From: Microbacterium aurugineum
GTDB lineage: Bacteria > Actinomycetota > Actinomycetes > Actinomycetales > Microbacteriaceae
Direction: 5' to 3'
Assembly: GCF_023101205.1 (NCBI RefSeq)
Contig: NZ_CP078078.1
Coordinates: 2,108,001-2,172,000, forward strand
Length of the DNA: 64,000 nucleotides
In this document: positions 37,564 through 46,977 of the stretch, piece by piece
Numbering within the stretch: position 1 is the first letter of the stretch
How the letters are laid out: every line of letters begins with the position of its first letter
Position numbers and translations under genes: made by a program
Notes under the pieces: model-generated
What the model was told of the DNA's origin: nothing
Databases searched by the model: none
The model's input: the letters and a program-made list of their open reading frames with translations, nothing else

Positions 37564-38550
37564 GCTCAGCGAGCGCAGCTTCTCGGCCCAGGCGATCGCG
37601 TCGCGCACACCATCGTCGACCGAGCGCTCTGCACGCCAGTCCAGCACCTCGGCCGCACGGTCGACGATCGCGAAGGCACCCGCCTGGTCACCGGGGCGGC
37701 GATCGGTCTCGATCACCGCGAGAGGTTCACCGGTCACGCGTTCGAACGCGGCCACGAGCTCTCGGACCGTCACACCGTCGCCGGTGCCGAGGTTGATCAC
37801 CTGGTACGGCTCATCGTGGGTGGCGACATCGTCGAACTTCTGAACCGCCGCGACATGTGCCAGAGCGAGATCCCAGACGTGGATGTAGTCGCGGAGACCC
37901 GAGCCGTCGCGTGTGGCCCAGTCGGTTCCAGTGATCGTGAAGGGCTCTCCGGACGCGCTGGCCTGCATGATCTTTCCCAGCGCGTGCGAAGGAGTCGGAT
38001 TCTGCAGGCCGGTGCGCAACTGCGGGTCGGCCCCGATCGGGTTGAAGTACCGCAGCGCGATCGCGCGGAAGTCGCCGGCGTTCGCTGCATCGTCGAGGAT
38101 CTGCTCGACCATCGCCTTGCTCGTGGCGTACGGGCTCGCCGGCGCCAGTCGGCCGGCCTCATCCACGCCGTCGCCGCCCTCCCCGGCGTACACGGCCGCC
38201 GAGGAGCTGAACACGATGCGAGGGATGCCCGCGTCCCGCAAGCGCTGGAGAAGCACGATCGTCTTCCCGACGTTCGCCTCGTAGTACCCGAGCGGGTCGG
38301 CGACGGATTCCGGGACGACGATGCGGGCGGCGCAGTGAATGACCGCATCGATGTCGGGGTGATCGGCCAGAAGTCGGTCGACCACGGCGACGTCGGCGAT
38401 GTCGCCGACGTACAGATCGCGCCCCTCACCGAAGGACCGGAGCCCGCGGGAGAGGTCGTCGAGGAGGACCACATCGAGACCCGCCTCGATGCACGCCGTC
38501 GCAATGGTCGAGCCAATGTAGCCGGCGCCGCCGGTGATCAATACCTTCAT
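37561..38550 (-). CDS. galE: UDP-glucose 4-epimerase
   Basis: 329 residues. Extended SDR: NAD motif GGAGYIG at 7-13, DDLSRG, SSSAAVYAG and the catalytic Tyr-Lys in SPYATSK, and RYFNPIGAD, which is typical of GalE. It interconverts UDP-glucose and UDP-galactose, supplying the substrate for Glf downstream. The ATG at 38550 has TAGACT seven bases upstream. Divergent from glfT2, so precursor supply and polymerisation share a control region. Confidence 0.94.
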   Translation of the reverse strand: MKVLITGGAGYIGSTIATACIEAGLDVVLLDDLSRGLRSFGEGRDLYVGDIADVAVVDRLLADHPDIDAVIHCAARIVVPESVADPLGYYEANVGKTIVLLQRLRDAGIPRIVFSSSAAVYAGEGGDGVDEAGRLAPASPYATSKAMVEQILDDAANAGDFRAIALRYFNPIGADPQLRTGLQNPTPSHALGKIMQASASGEPFTITGTDWATRDGSGLRDYIHVWDLALAHVAAVQKFDDVATHDEPYQVINLGTGDGVTVRELVAAFERVTGEPLAVIETDRRPGDQAGAFAIVDRAAEVLDWRAERSVDDGVRDAIAWAEKLRSLS

Positions 38551-38563
38551 CGCGGTCAGTCTA
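38551..38563 (-). promoter_or_regulatory. Leaderless -10 element for galE
   Basis: Minus-strand TAGACT (38558-38563) and a seven-base spacer precede the ATG at 38550. Confidence 0.5.
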
Positions 38564-38568
38564 GTCAG

Positions 38569-38607
38569 TGCATCTGCAGGGCCGGAGGGAGACTCTCCGC
38601 AGATGCA
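38569..38607. promoter_or_regulatory. Inverted repeat in the galE-glfT2 divergent region
   Basis: TGCATCTGC (38569-38577) and GCAGATGCA (38599-38607) are perfect inverted copies around a 21-base centre that itself contains GGAG and CTCC. It sits just upstream of the galE -10 and where a glfT2 -35 would be, so it could be an operator. Confidence 0.4.
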
Positions 38608-38621
38608 GAGGTCATCGACGG

Positions 38622-38627
38622 TAGGCT
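38622..38627 (+). promoter_or_regulatory. Candidate -10 element for glfT2
   Basis: TAGGCT in the intergenic region about 70 bases before the GTG at 38699. The leader would then carry the GGAGA ribosome site at 38686-38690. Confidence 0.35.
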
Positions 38628-38698
38628 ACTCACTGCTCGTCGAGTCCCGCGCTGTCCGCTGACAGCGGCCTGTGGCATCAACATCGGAGAACCTCCCA

Positions 38699-40609
38699 GT
38701 GGCCCACGTGCTTCAGAACGTCGTCTTCCCACTTGATCGCGACCCCGACCTCCTTCCGCTGTATGCCGATCCGGAGACGTGGTCCGTGATCGAGAACGAA
38801 CCCGTCCGCGTCTCGAACCGCGCGCACCTGGGGAACATCCTGGGCAGGAATCGTGCCCGCATCGTCGCCGGACGTCGCGTGTCGATGGGGACGTACTTCA
38901 ATGCCTTCCCCGCGTCTTATTGGCAGCACTGGACGAGTGTCCGCCAGGTTCAGCTCACCGTGCGCACCACCGGCCCGGCGACGATCCTGGTGTACCGCTC
39001 CAACGGATCGGGCGTGCGTCAGCGTGTCGCCACCCGCGAAGTGACCGGCGAAGCGTCGACATCCTTCGACCTCGAGCTCACGCAGTACAGCGACGGCGGG
39101 TGGATCTGGTTCGACATCGTCGCGGATGAGAAGCCGGCCGTGCTTGAAGGCGCGGAGTGGACCACCGAGCAGGACCCCGCCCGCAGGGGCAAAGCCTCTC
39201 TGGGGATCACGACCTACAACAAGCCGGACTATTGCGTCGAGACCCTCCGCGCGCTGGCCGCGTCGCCCGACGCGCTGGAGTTCATCGACCGCATCTTCCT
39301 GATCGACCAGGGCACACAGCTCGTCGCCGAACAGGACGGTTACGACGATGTCGCGGAGAGCCTCGGGGAAACACTCCAGGTGATCCGCCAGGACAACCTG
39401 GGCGGCTCCGGAGGATTCGCCCGGGCGATGCACGAGACGCTGCAGCGTCCGGAGAGCGATTTCGTGCAGCTGCTCGACGACGATATCCGTCTCGAACCGG
39501 AGTCGCTGCGCCGCTCCATCGTCTTCGGTCGGTATGCGACCACCCCGGTCCTGGTCGGCGGTCACATGTTCGACCTACTCGACCGCCCGAAGCTGCACGG
39601 ATGGGCGGAGGTCGTCGACGAGGGCCCGTTCATGTGGCGAAACCTCTATCAGGAGAAGATGCCGCATGACTTCGGCGTCTCGAACCTGCGCCAATCGACT
39701 CTTCTGCACATGCGCATGGATGCCGACTACAACGGCTGGTGGATGTGCTTGATCCCCCTCGACGCGATCAGGAAAGTGGGGCTGTCGCTCCCTGCCTTCA
39801 TCAAGTGGGACGACGCCGAGTTCTGCCTCCGCGCGGGTGAAGCCGGCTTCCCCACCGTGTCGATGCCCGGGGTCGCGCTCTGGCACGTCTCATGGGTGAA
39901 CAAGGACGACTCGATCGACTGGCAAGCCTACTTCCATGCACGCAACCGCCTCGTCGCCGGACTTCTGCACTCCAACACCCCGCGCGGCGGACGATTGATC
40001 CGGCACAGCCGACGCGTCGACCTGAAGCACCTCATGATGATGCAGTACTACCCCGTCGCGCTCCGCGCGCAAGCGCTGCGCGATGTCCTCTCCGGCCCCG
40101 ACCACATGCGGCAGAACCTGGCGACGGCGATGCCCGCGGCCCGCGTGATCGCCGCGGACTACCCGGAGACGGTCGTTCATCGGGACCCGACCACGGTCCT
40201 CCACTCTCGGCGCGGTCGCCAGGTGTACAAGAAGCTGTCGAAGAACGACTTCGACAGCCCGAAGGGTGTGCGGCTGCGCTTGTTCACACTGTCGACCCTC
40301 GTCTCCCACTGGATGCATCGGCCGGACCCGGCGAACATCGCGCAGCCCGAGGTCGAGTTCGGTAAGGAGGACGCGCACTGGTGGCGCGTCCCCGCATTCG
40401 ACAGTGCCCTGGTGAGCGCGGCCGACGGTTCCGGGAAGAACATCTACACCCGCGACCGCGCGAAGTACCGGCGCATGCTTCGAGACACGATGCGACTGCA
40501 CGCGGAACTCCGTCGCCGGTGGCCCGAATTGCAGCAGCAGTACCGCCAGGCGTTGCCCGATCTCGTCTCCCCCCAGTCCTGGCAGAAGATCTTCGAGGAG
40601 AAGGCATGA
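38699..40609 (+). CDS. glfT2: Galactofuranosyltransferase GlfT2-like
   Basis: 636 residues from a GTG at 38699, chosen because GGAGA lies 8 bases upstream; the length equals M. tuberculosis GlfT2 (637). An N-terminal beta-barrel domain contains TYFNAFPASYWQHW. The GT-A domain has ASLGITTYNKPDYC, NLGGSGGFARAM and the metal-binding QLLDDDIRLEP, then KWDDAEFCLRAGEAG and LWHVSW with the active-site His. A C-terminal helical domain completes it. GlfT2 polymerises galactofuranose with alternating beta-1,5 and beta-1,6 links on a lipid-linked primer, using UDP-Galf from Glf. Overlaps the next gene by four bases. Confidence 0.93.
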   Translation: MAHVLQNVVFPLDRDPDLLPLYADPETWSVIENEPVRVSNRAHLGNILGRNRARIVAGRRVSMGTYFNAFPASYWQHWTSVRQVQLTVRTTGPATILVYRSNGSGVRQRVATREVTGEASTSFDLELTQYSDGGWIWFDIVADEKPAVLEGAEWTTEQDPARRGKASLGITTYNKPDYCVETLRALAASPDALEFIDRIFLIDQGTQLVAEQDGYDDVAESLGETLQVIRQDNLGGSGGFARAMHETLQRPESDFVQLLDDDIRLEPESLRRSIVFGRYATTPVLVGGHMFDLLDRPKLHGWAEVVDEGPFMWRNLYQEKMPHDFGVSNLRQSTLLHMRMDADYNGWWMCLIPLDAIRKVGLSLPAFIKWDDAEFCLRAGEAGFPTVSMPGVALWHVSWVNKDDSIDWQAYFHARNRLVAGLLHSNTPRGGRLIRHSRRVDLKHLMMMQYYPVALRAQALRDVLSGPDHMRQNLATAMPAARVIAADYPETVVHRDPTTVLHSRRGRQVYKKLSKNDFDSPKGVRLRLFTLSTLVSHWMHRPDPANIAQPEVEFGKEDAHWWRVPAFDSALVSAADGSGKNIYTRDRAKYRRMLRDTMRLHAELRRRWPELQQQYRQALPDLVSPQSWQKIFEEKA

Positions 40610-41568
40610 CCGCGGCGACCGCTGCATTCGACCCGAAGGCCGCCACGATCGTCATCGTCACCTTCAACCGTTCCCACCTTCTCTCTGGCCTGCTCACGAG
40701 CATCACCGCGATGGACCCCAAGCCGGGCCACGTCGTGATCATCGACAACGCCTCGGCTGACGACACCACCGACGTGGTCGAGTCGTTCCGCGATGACATC
40801 GGGACCGAGATCGTGTACCGACGTCTGGAGACGAACACCGGCGGCTCGGGAGGCTTCAGCGAGGGCATGCGCACCGCATACGACCTCGGCTCCGAGTGGA
40901 TCTGGATGATGGACGACGACGTCGAGGTCCTTCCCGAGGGGCTCGCGAGAATGGGAGCCTGGAGCAGCCGGTTCAAGAGCATCCAGGGCCGTCGATTCGA
41001 CTACGACGGCAGCGAATTCTACTGGCAGTACCGCATCGCCGAGCGCATGGGCATCCCGATTCCGTTCGCTCCTTCCGCCTTCGATGAGAGCGGATACAAG
41101 GAGATGAACAGCGGTTGCTTCGAGGGCATGTTCATCCACCGCTCGCTGGTGCAGCAGATCGGTCTGCCCGATCCGCGCTTCTTCATCTACTGGGACGACC
41201 AGATGTACGGCTGGTTGGCATCGCGACTGACCACCGCGGTCATCGTCGATGAGTTCGTCCTGCGACGCACGCGGGAGATCAAGCAGTGGGACATGGGCAT
41301 CCGCCACATGAACGCCTCGAGCAACGCCTACCGCTACTACATCATGCGCAACCGCGGCTTCATCAAGCAGTATTACCGGGTCCACGGCGTCTACAACCCG
41401 CTCCTCTTCGGCCTCGGCACCACGGCGACGTTCTTCAAGGAGCTCATCCGCCTCGTCTTCGTCGAGCGGACCGTTCGCGGCACGAGCAACCTCTTCCGCG
41501 GCATCCGTGACGGCGGCAAGGTCGGACGTGACCGCAGCTGGCAGCCGATGCCCCCGTTGGAGGCGTGA
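40606..41568 (+). CDS. GT2 glycosyltransferase, probable GlfT1-type galactan initiator
   Basis: 320 residues starting inside the glfT2 stop (ATGA), with GAGGAG upstream. GT2 features: TIVIVTFNRSHLLSGLL, VVIIDNASADDT, NTGGSGGFSEGM, WIWMMDDDVEVLP (metal-binding Asp cluster) and IYWDDQMYGWLAS. It resembles the galactofuranosyltransferase group that primes the galactan (GlfT1) more than general rhamnosyltransferases. Position between glfT2 and Wzm/Wzt/Glf supports this. It could instead add a different decorating sugar. Confidence 0.8.
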   Translation: MTAATAAFDPKAATIVIVTFNRSHLLSGLLTSITAMDPKPGHVVIIDNASADDTTDVVESFRDDIGTEIVYRRLETNTGGSGGFSEGMRTAYDLGSEWIWMMDDDVEVLPEGLARMGAWSSRFKSIQGRRFDYDGSEFYWQYRIAERMGIPIPFAPSAFDESGYKEMNSGCFEGMFIHRSLVQQIGLPDPRFFIYWDDQMYGWLASRLTTAVIVDEFVLRRTREIKQWDMGIRHMNASSNAYRYYIMRNRGFIKQYYRVHGVYNPLLFGLGTTATFFKELIRLVFVERTVRGTSNLFRGIRDGGKVGRDRSWQPMPPLEA

Positions 41569-41570
41569 CG

Positions 41571-42164
41571 ATGGACGAACCGCAGCCCGAGCTCCGCTGG
41601 GCCCCGCTGCCCGCGCAGCCGAAGAAGACCGGAAAGGTCTGGCTGATCGTCGGGCTCGTCGTCGCTGCACTCGCCATCGTCGGTGCACTGTTGTTCTTCT
41701 TCCTCCCGCGCGGGGACGCGCCGGCACCGACGGATTCCGCCTCACCGTCGCCCTCGGCCACCTCAACCCCGACTGCGACTCCGACGCCGACCTCCTCACC
41801 CACCCCCGAACCGGTGCAGACGCCGCAGGTCACAGCGCCGCCGGTGGCTGATCCCTCGATCGAGGTCTTCCGCGAACGAGTCAGCGGATGGCTGGGCGAC
41901 GCGCCCCGAGGGCTCGACATCATCGCCGGTGCGAGCGGCCAGGACGCACTGCCGGTCCTCGACACGCTGCAGCAGGACGCGCAACGGCTGTCGGACGCGC
42001 TCCCTCCGTCCTCGATCGAGCAGCAGTGGCGCGAAGGAGTGTCGACCTACGCCACCCGCCTCACCCAGCTGCGCAGCGCCATCACCGACGGCTCAGGCGT
42101 CGCCGCAGCCGTCGAGGCTGCCCGGTCGTCGGTTCAGCAACTGAGGAGCCTGGCCGGACTCTGA
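41571..42164 (+). CDS. Membrane-anchored protein with Ser/Thr/Pro linker
   Basis: 197 residues from an ATG at 41571 with GGAGG seven bases upstream (a GTG at 41565 is also possible). A short Pro-rich cytoplasmic start precedes one membrane helix (about 24-45), then a low-complexity linker of alternating SPSPSATSTPTATPTPT type (about 50-85) that could cross the cell wall, and a small helical domain (about 90-197). No known family recognised. As the last gene of the glfT2 operon it may be an envelope-assembly accessory protein; that is inference from position. Confidence 0.7.
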   Translation: MDEPQPELRWAPLPAQPKKTGKVWLIVGLVVAALAIVGALLFFFLPRGDAPAPTDSASPSPSATSTPTATPTPTSSPTPEPVQTPQVTAPPVADPSIEVFRERVSGWLGDAPRGLDIIAGASGQDALPVLDTLQQDAQRLSDALPPSSIEQQWREGVSTYATRLTQLRSAITDGSGVAAAVEAARSSVQQLRSLAGL

Positions 42165-42171
42165 ACGACCG

Positions 42172-42906
42172 TCACGCCGCGTAATCGGCGTTGTAGCGGT
42201 CCAGAACCTCGCCGATCGGCGCATCGAGAGCGAGCTCGCCCTTGTCGAGGTAGAGGCCCCGCGTGCAGAACCGACGAAGATCTCGTTCGTTGTGACTGAC
42301 GAAGAAGAGCGTGCGTCCGTCGGCGAGCAGCTCGTCGATGCGCTTGTAGCACTTGTCGCGGAATGCCTTGTCGCCGACCGCGAGGACCTCGTCCACGAGC
42401 AGGATGGGCTCGTCGAGCTGGGATACCACGGAGAAGGCCAGACGGACCTTCATGCCGTTCGAGAGGTGCTTGTAGGGTGTCTCCTCGAACCCCGCCAACT
42501 CGGCGAACGCGATGATGTCGTCGTAACGACGCGACACCTCGTCACGGGACATCCCGTGCAGGCCCGCCGTGAGCCGGACGTTCTCGCGCACGGTGAGATC
42601 GCCCACGAAGCCTCCGGTGATCTCGATCAAGGGAGCCACGCCGCCGTTGACGCTGACCGTCCCCTCATCGGGGAGCAGCACCTTCGCGACCAGGCGAAGC
42701 AGCGTGGACTTGCCCTGACCGTTGCGTCCGACGACGCCGATCGACTCACCGGGTTGCACGGTGAAGGAGACGTTGCGCAGCGCCCAGAACTCCCCCGGAC
42801 GAGACCTGCGGGAGGCACCGGCGAAGAGATCCTTGAAACTCCGGCGCCCGCGCCGGTTTCTTCGGAAGTGCACACCGAGGTTCGTGACTTCGATCGCCGC
42901 AGCCAT
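42172..42906 (-). CDS. wzt: Polysaccharide ABC exporter ATPase Wzt-type
   Basis: 244 residues. Walker A GRNGQGKST, signature HLSNGMKVRLAF, Walker B ILLVDEVLAVGD and H-loop FVSHN are intact. It belongs to the O-antigen/teichoic-acid/galactan exporter ATPases and lacks the C-terminal carbohydrate-binding extension of some Wzt proteins. The ATG overlaps the permease stop by one base (TGATG). In mycobacteria the paralogous Rv3781/Rv3783 pair exports lipid-linked galactan; glfT genes next door support the same role here. Confidence 0.88.
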   Translation of the reverse strand: MAAAIEVTNLGVHFRRNRRGRRSFKDLFAGASRRSRPGEFWALRNVSFTVQPGESIGVVGRNGQGKSTLLRLVAKVLLPDEGTVSVNGGVAPLIEITGGFVGDLTVRENVRLTAGLHGMSRDEVSRRYDDIIAFAELAGFEETPYKHLSNGMKVRLAFSVVSQLDEPILLVDEVLAVGDKAFRDKCYKRIDELLADGRTLFFVSHNERDLRRFCTRGLYLDKGELALDAPIGEVLDRYNADYAA

Positions 42907-43697
42907 CACAGCTCCTTCAGCACGGGTCGCTCCAGGCGTCCGAACGTCCACATCCCGAGCGCGAGAATTCCCACGCACATCACCGCGCTGATCAGGATCG
43001 GCATCGGATCCCAGAGGTCGGCGAAGAAGCCCACGCGGTAGAGGGTGAAGATCCCGGCGAGCGGGTTGAAGGCGCCGATCACGTCGAACGGCGCCGGGAG
43101 GTCCCGGAAACTGTAGATCACCGGCGAGGCGTAGAAGAGCGCCCGCAGGATGAGCGCCGTCGTCCGTTCCAGGTCGGTGTAGAGCGCGCAGAGCGGCGCG
43201 ACCAGGAGCCCGAGCCCGACCAAAAGCATCGTCTGCAAGACGACCGCCACCGGGAACCACAGCAGCAGCCAGTTCACATGCGCACCGCTGAACACGGCGA
43301 AGAGCACCAGGACCGGCATCGAGAAGAGGAACTCGATGCCCTTGCTCAGCACGATGCGGTTGACCCAGATCGAGCGCGGGATCGCCGTCGAACGGACGAG
43401 CCGGGCATCCTTCTTGAACGCGCGGGTGAAGTCGGACACCGAGGTGTTGAACCATACCCACGGCAGCAGCGCGACGATGAGGAAGACGATGTAGGGGTCT
43501 TCCCCCACGTCACGGTTGAACACCTGCGTGAACACGAACCAGTAGATCGCGCTCATCACCAAGGGGTCGAGGATCGACCAGAGGTATCCGAGGGAGCTCG
43601 TGGCGTAGCGGACTTTCAGGTCGCGAGCCGAGAGCAGCCACAGCGAATGCAGATAACGCCGGGGCGTCCCGGGCGCCCCGACAGCAGCGTGACTCAC
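42906..43697 (-). CDS. wzm: Polysaccharide ABC exporter permease Wzm-type
   Basis: 263 residues from a GTG at 43697 (VSHAAVGAPG). Six membrane helices typical of ABC-2 polysaccharide permeases, with the N-terminal LWLLSARDLKVRYATSSLGYLWSILDP motif and a later NPLAGIFTLYRVGFF segment. It starts 10 bases after the glf stop, without a clear ribosome site. Works with the ATPase to flip an undecaprenyl-linked polymer across the membrane. Confidence 0.88.
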   Translation of the reverse strand: MSHAAVGAPGTPRRYLHSLWLLSARDLKVRYATSSLGYLWSILDPLVMSAIYWFVFTQVFNRDVGEDPYIVFLIVALLPWVWFNTSVSDFTRAFKKDARLVRSTAIPRSIWVNRIVLSKGIEFLFSMPVLVLFAVFSGAHVNWLLLWFPVAVVLQTMLLVGLGLLVAPLCALYTDLERTTALILRALFYASPVIYSFRDLPAPFDVIGAFNPLAGIFTLYRVGFFADLWDPMPILISAVMCVGILALGMWTFGRLERPVLKEL

Positions 43698-43707
43698 GAT
43701 GTCGAGT

Positions 43708-44877
<1,170 letters not shown>

Positions 44878-46977
44878 TCAGCCAGCGACCCCCATCGCCT
44901 GGGCGAGCGGCGGCGCCAACCGACGGACGTAGTCCAGATTGAGGTGATCGGCGTCGTAGTAGACAGACACTCCACCGATCACGGCGTAGCACGCGTCCGA
45001 GTCGCAGAAGTAGGGATCTGCATCGAAGGCGCGGATCGCCGGCGACGCCGACTGTGCGGCCGCGACGAGATAGGGGTCGCTGGGCTGCGCCTCCGATCTC
45101 GGAACGGCGCAGGCGCCAGGGTTGCCGGCGTTCACCACCACGCAGTCGGGAGAGCGCACCTCTCCGTTGAACGGCACACCGCCGAGGGGGATGACGGTGA
45201 TGCCCGCATCAGCCCACTCCGTCCAGGTACGCACGAGCCCGTCGGCGAACTGGACGTCCTGAGGACGACCCGACCCGTCCGCGACGAGCTGTACGCGGCC
45301 GGCGGAGGAGGTCAGCACGAAATCGGGCTTCTGCTCGACGACGGCTGCGCGCACGGCCGTCGACCAGTCCCGACACTTTTGCTGATCGGCTCCGGGTGCC
45401 GCCTTGCGAAAGCCGACGAACGGGACATCGATGACGGGGCATCCGCCCCCGAAACTCGCCGTCACCGACCAGTGGTTCTGACGCGCGAGATCGAACACCG
45501 CCCCCTGCCACTGCTGCGCGTGCGAATCGCCGACGAGCCAGACTGTGGTCGGATCCTCGGTGCCATCGCTGAAGTCGCATTCCACCGTGGCGGTCTTGTC
45601 GCCGAACGGCAGCAGGTCCCGGCGGGCGACGCACTCTGCCGGGACGTGGAAGTACGAGTTCCGCGGCCCCATGACGGTCTCCACGGCTGGAGCGAAGCGG
45701 TCTTCGCAGCTCACCGACTGCGGCATTGCCTGCGGTCCGACACATTCCTGGATGGTCACGGAGATCGGCGGCACGTCCGCTGCCGCGCGGACGTTGCCGG
45801 CCAGCATCAGGGCACCTCCGGCGACGATCACAGTCGCCATGCCTGCCAGCATGGCAAGGAAGGTACGCCGATTCGACGCGGCGACCAGGCGCCAGCGTTG
45901 CCCGGGACGCTCCACTAGCCGATACGTCAGCCAAGCCAGGACGAAGGCGACACCGAGGATGCCGACCTTCATCATTGTCGTCATCGTGCTCGCCAGTGCC
46001 GACGGGACAAGGACGATCAGCGGCCAGTGCCACAGATAGAGGGAATACGACACGTCCCCGAGCCATTGCACGGGGCGCAGGGAAGTGAGCCGCGAGTGCC
46101 ACAGCCGCTGCGTGACAGTGCCCGCGGCGATTACCGCTCCCGCGCCGAGTACGGGGAGGAGCGCATACGCGCCAGGGAACGGCGTCTCCGGCCCGAACGC
46201 CACGGCCGACACGGCAATCACGACGAACCCGATGATCGCGACGACGTTGGCTGCGAGCCGTGGCAGTCGTCGGAACGTGACGAGAGACAGGAGGCCGCCG
46301 ATGCCGAATTCCCACGCACGCGTGTAGGTGACGAAGTATGCCTGACTCGGCATCCCCGCGGTCGCGAACATGCTGATCGCGATGCCCAGCGTGACGACGA
46401 CGCTGAGCGTGATCGCGGCCACGAGGCGCGGACGCCACGCCTTCTTCGCAGCCCACCACCAGGTGGCGAGGAGGAGAAGTGGCCAAACGAGGTAGAACTG
46501 TTCCTCGACCGACAGAGACCAATAGTGTTGCGCCACGGTTGCCTGGTCGTTGAGAGCCGAGTAGTCGACCGACATCGCGGCGAGGAACCAGTTCTCGACG
46601 TAGCCGGCACTCGCCATGATCTCGGCTCCGCCGCGCGTCCATCGCGGGTAGGGCAAGACCAGGAGGGTTCCGACCGCGCTCACGAGGAGTACGAGGAGCG
46701 CGGCCGGGAGCAGTCTCCGCACGCGCCGGGCGTAGAACGACGCGAGCGCGATACGTCCGCTCGAGGTCGCGTCGCGGACCAGATGACTCGTGATGAGGAA
46801 TCCGGAGATCACGAAGAACACATCGACACCGATGTATCCACCGGTCAAGCGCGTCGGCCACAGATGATTCAAGACGACCGCGAGGATCGCGATGGCGCGT
46901 AGCGCCTGGATGTCAGGGCGGAAGCCCCTCCTGACAGACGACGGGGCTTCCGGCGTCTGGATCAGCGTCAGCGTCAG
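44878..46977 (-). CDS. Acyltransferase 3 / SGNH membrane protein with probable CTG start
   Basis: 699 residues if read from a CTG at 46977. The first membrane helix contains RPDIQALRAIAILAVVLNHLW, the invariant acyltransferase-3 start, so coding must begin well upstream of the first standard start codon (TTG at 46872, inside helix 1). No ATG, GTG or TTG exists in frame above it, whereas the CTG overlaps the upstream stop as CTGA. About eleven helices follow (FFVISGFLITSHL, SLSVEEQFYLVWP), then an extracytoplasmic SGNH domain with GDSH and the DxxH pair in DADHLN. These enzymes O-acetylate or otherwise acylate surface glycans. Confidence 0.85.
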   Translation of the reverse strand: MTLTLIQTPEAPSSVRRGFRPDIQALRAIAILAVVLNHLWPTRLTGGYIGVDVFFVISGFLITSHLVRDATSSGRIALASFYARRVRRLLPAALLVLLVSAVGTLLVLPYPRWTRGGAEIMASAGYVENWFLAAMSVDYSALNDQATVAQHYWSLSVEEQFYLVWPLLLLATWWWAAKKAWRPRLVAAITLSVVVTLGIAISMFATAGMPSQAYFVTYTRAWEFGIGGLLSLVTFRRLPRLAANVVAIIGFVVIAVSAVAFGPETPFPGAYALLPVLGAGAVIAAGTVTQRLWHSRLTSLRPVQWLGDVSYSLYLWHWPLIVLVPSALASTMTTMMKVGILGVAFVLAWLTYRLVERPGQRWRLVAASNRRTFLAMLAGMATVIVAGGALMLAGNVRAAADVPPISVTIQECVGPQAMPQSVSCEDRFAPAVETVMGPRNSYFHVPAECVARRDLLPFGDKTATVECDFSDGTEDPTTVWLVGDSHAQQWQGAVFDLARQNHWSVTASFGGGCPVIDVPFVGFRKAAPGADQQKCRDWSTAVRAAVVEQKPDFVLTSSAGRVQLVADGSGRPQDVQFADGLVRTWTEWADAGITVIPLGGVPFNGEVRSPDCVVVNAGNPGACAVPRSEAQPSDPYLVAAAQSASPAIRAFDADPYFCDSDACYAVIGGVSVYYDADHLNLDYVRRLAPPLAQAMGVAG
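46919..46952 (-). promoter_or_regulatory. Hairpin at the dehydrogenase-acyltransferase junction, enclosing an AGGAGG
   Basis: CGGAAGCCCC (46919-46928) and GGGGCTTCCG (46943-46952) form a perfect 10-bp stem with a 14-base loop, 22 bases after the dehydrogenase stop. On the mRNA an AGGAGG spans the loop and stem. No T-run follows, and the hairpin lies inside the acyltransferase's first 20 codons, so an attenuator or translation-control element is as likely as a terminator. Confidence 0.5.

Noticed and set aside
46870..46872. TTG as the start of the acyltransferase
   Set aside because: It falls inside the conserved first membrane helix; conserved residues are coded upstream.
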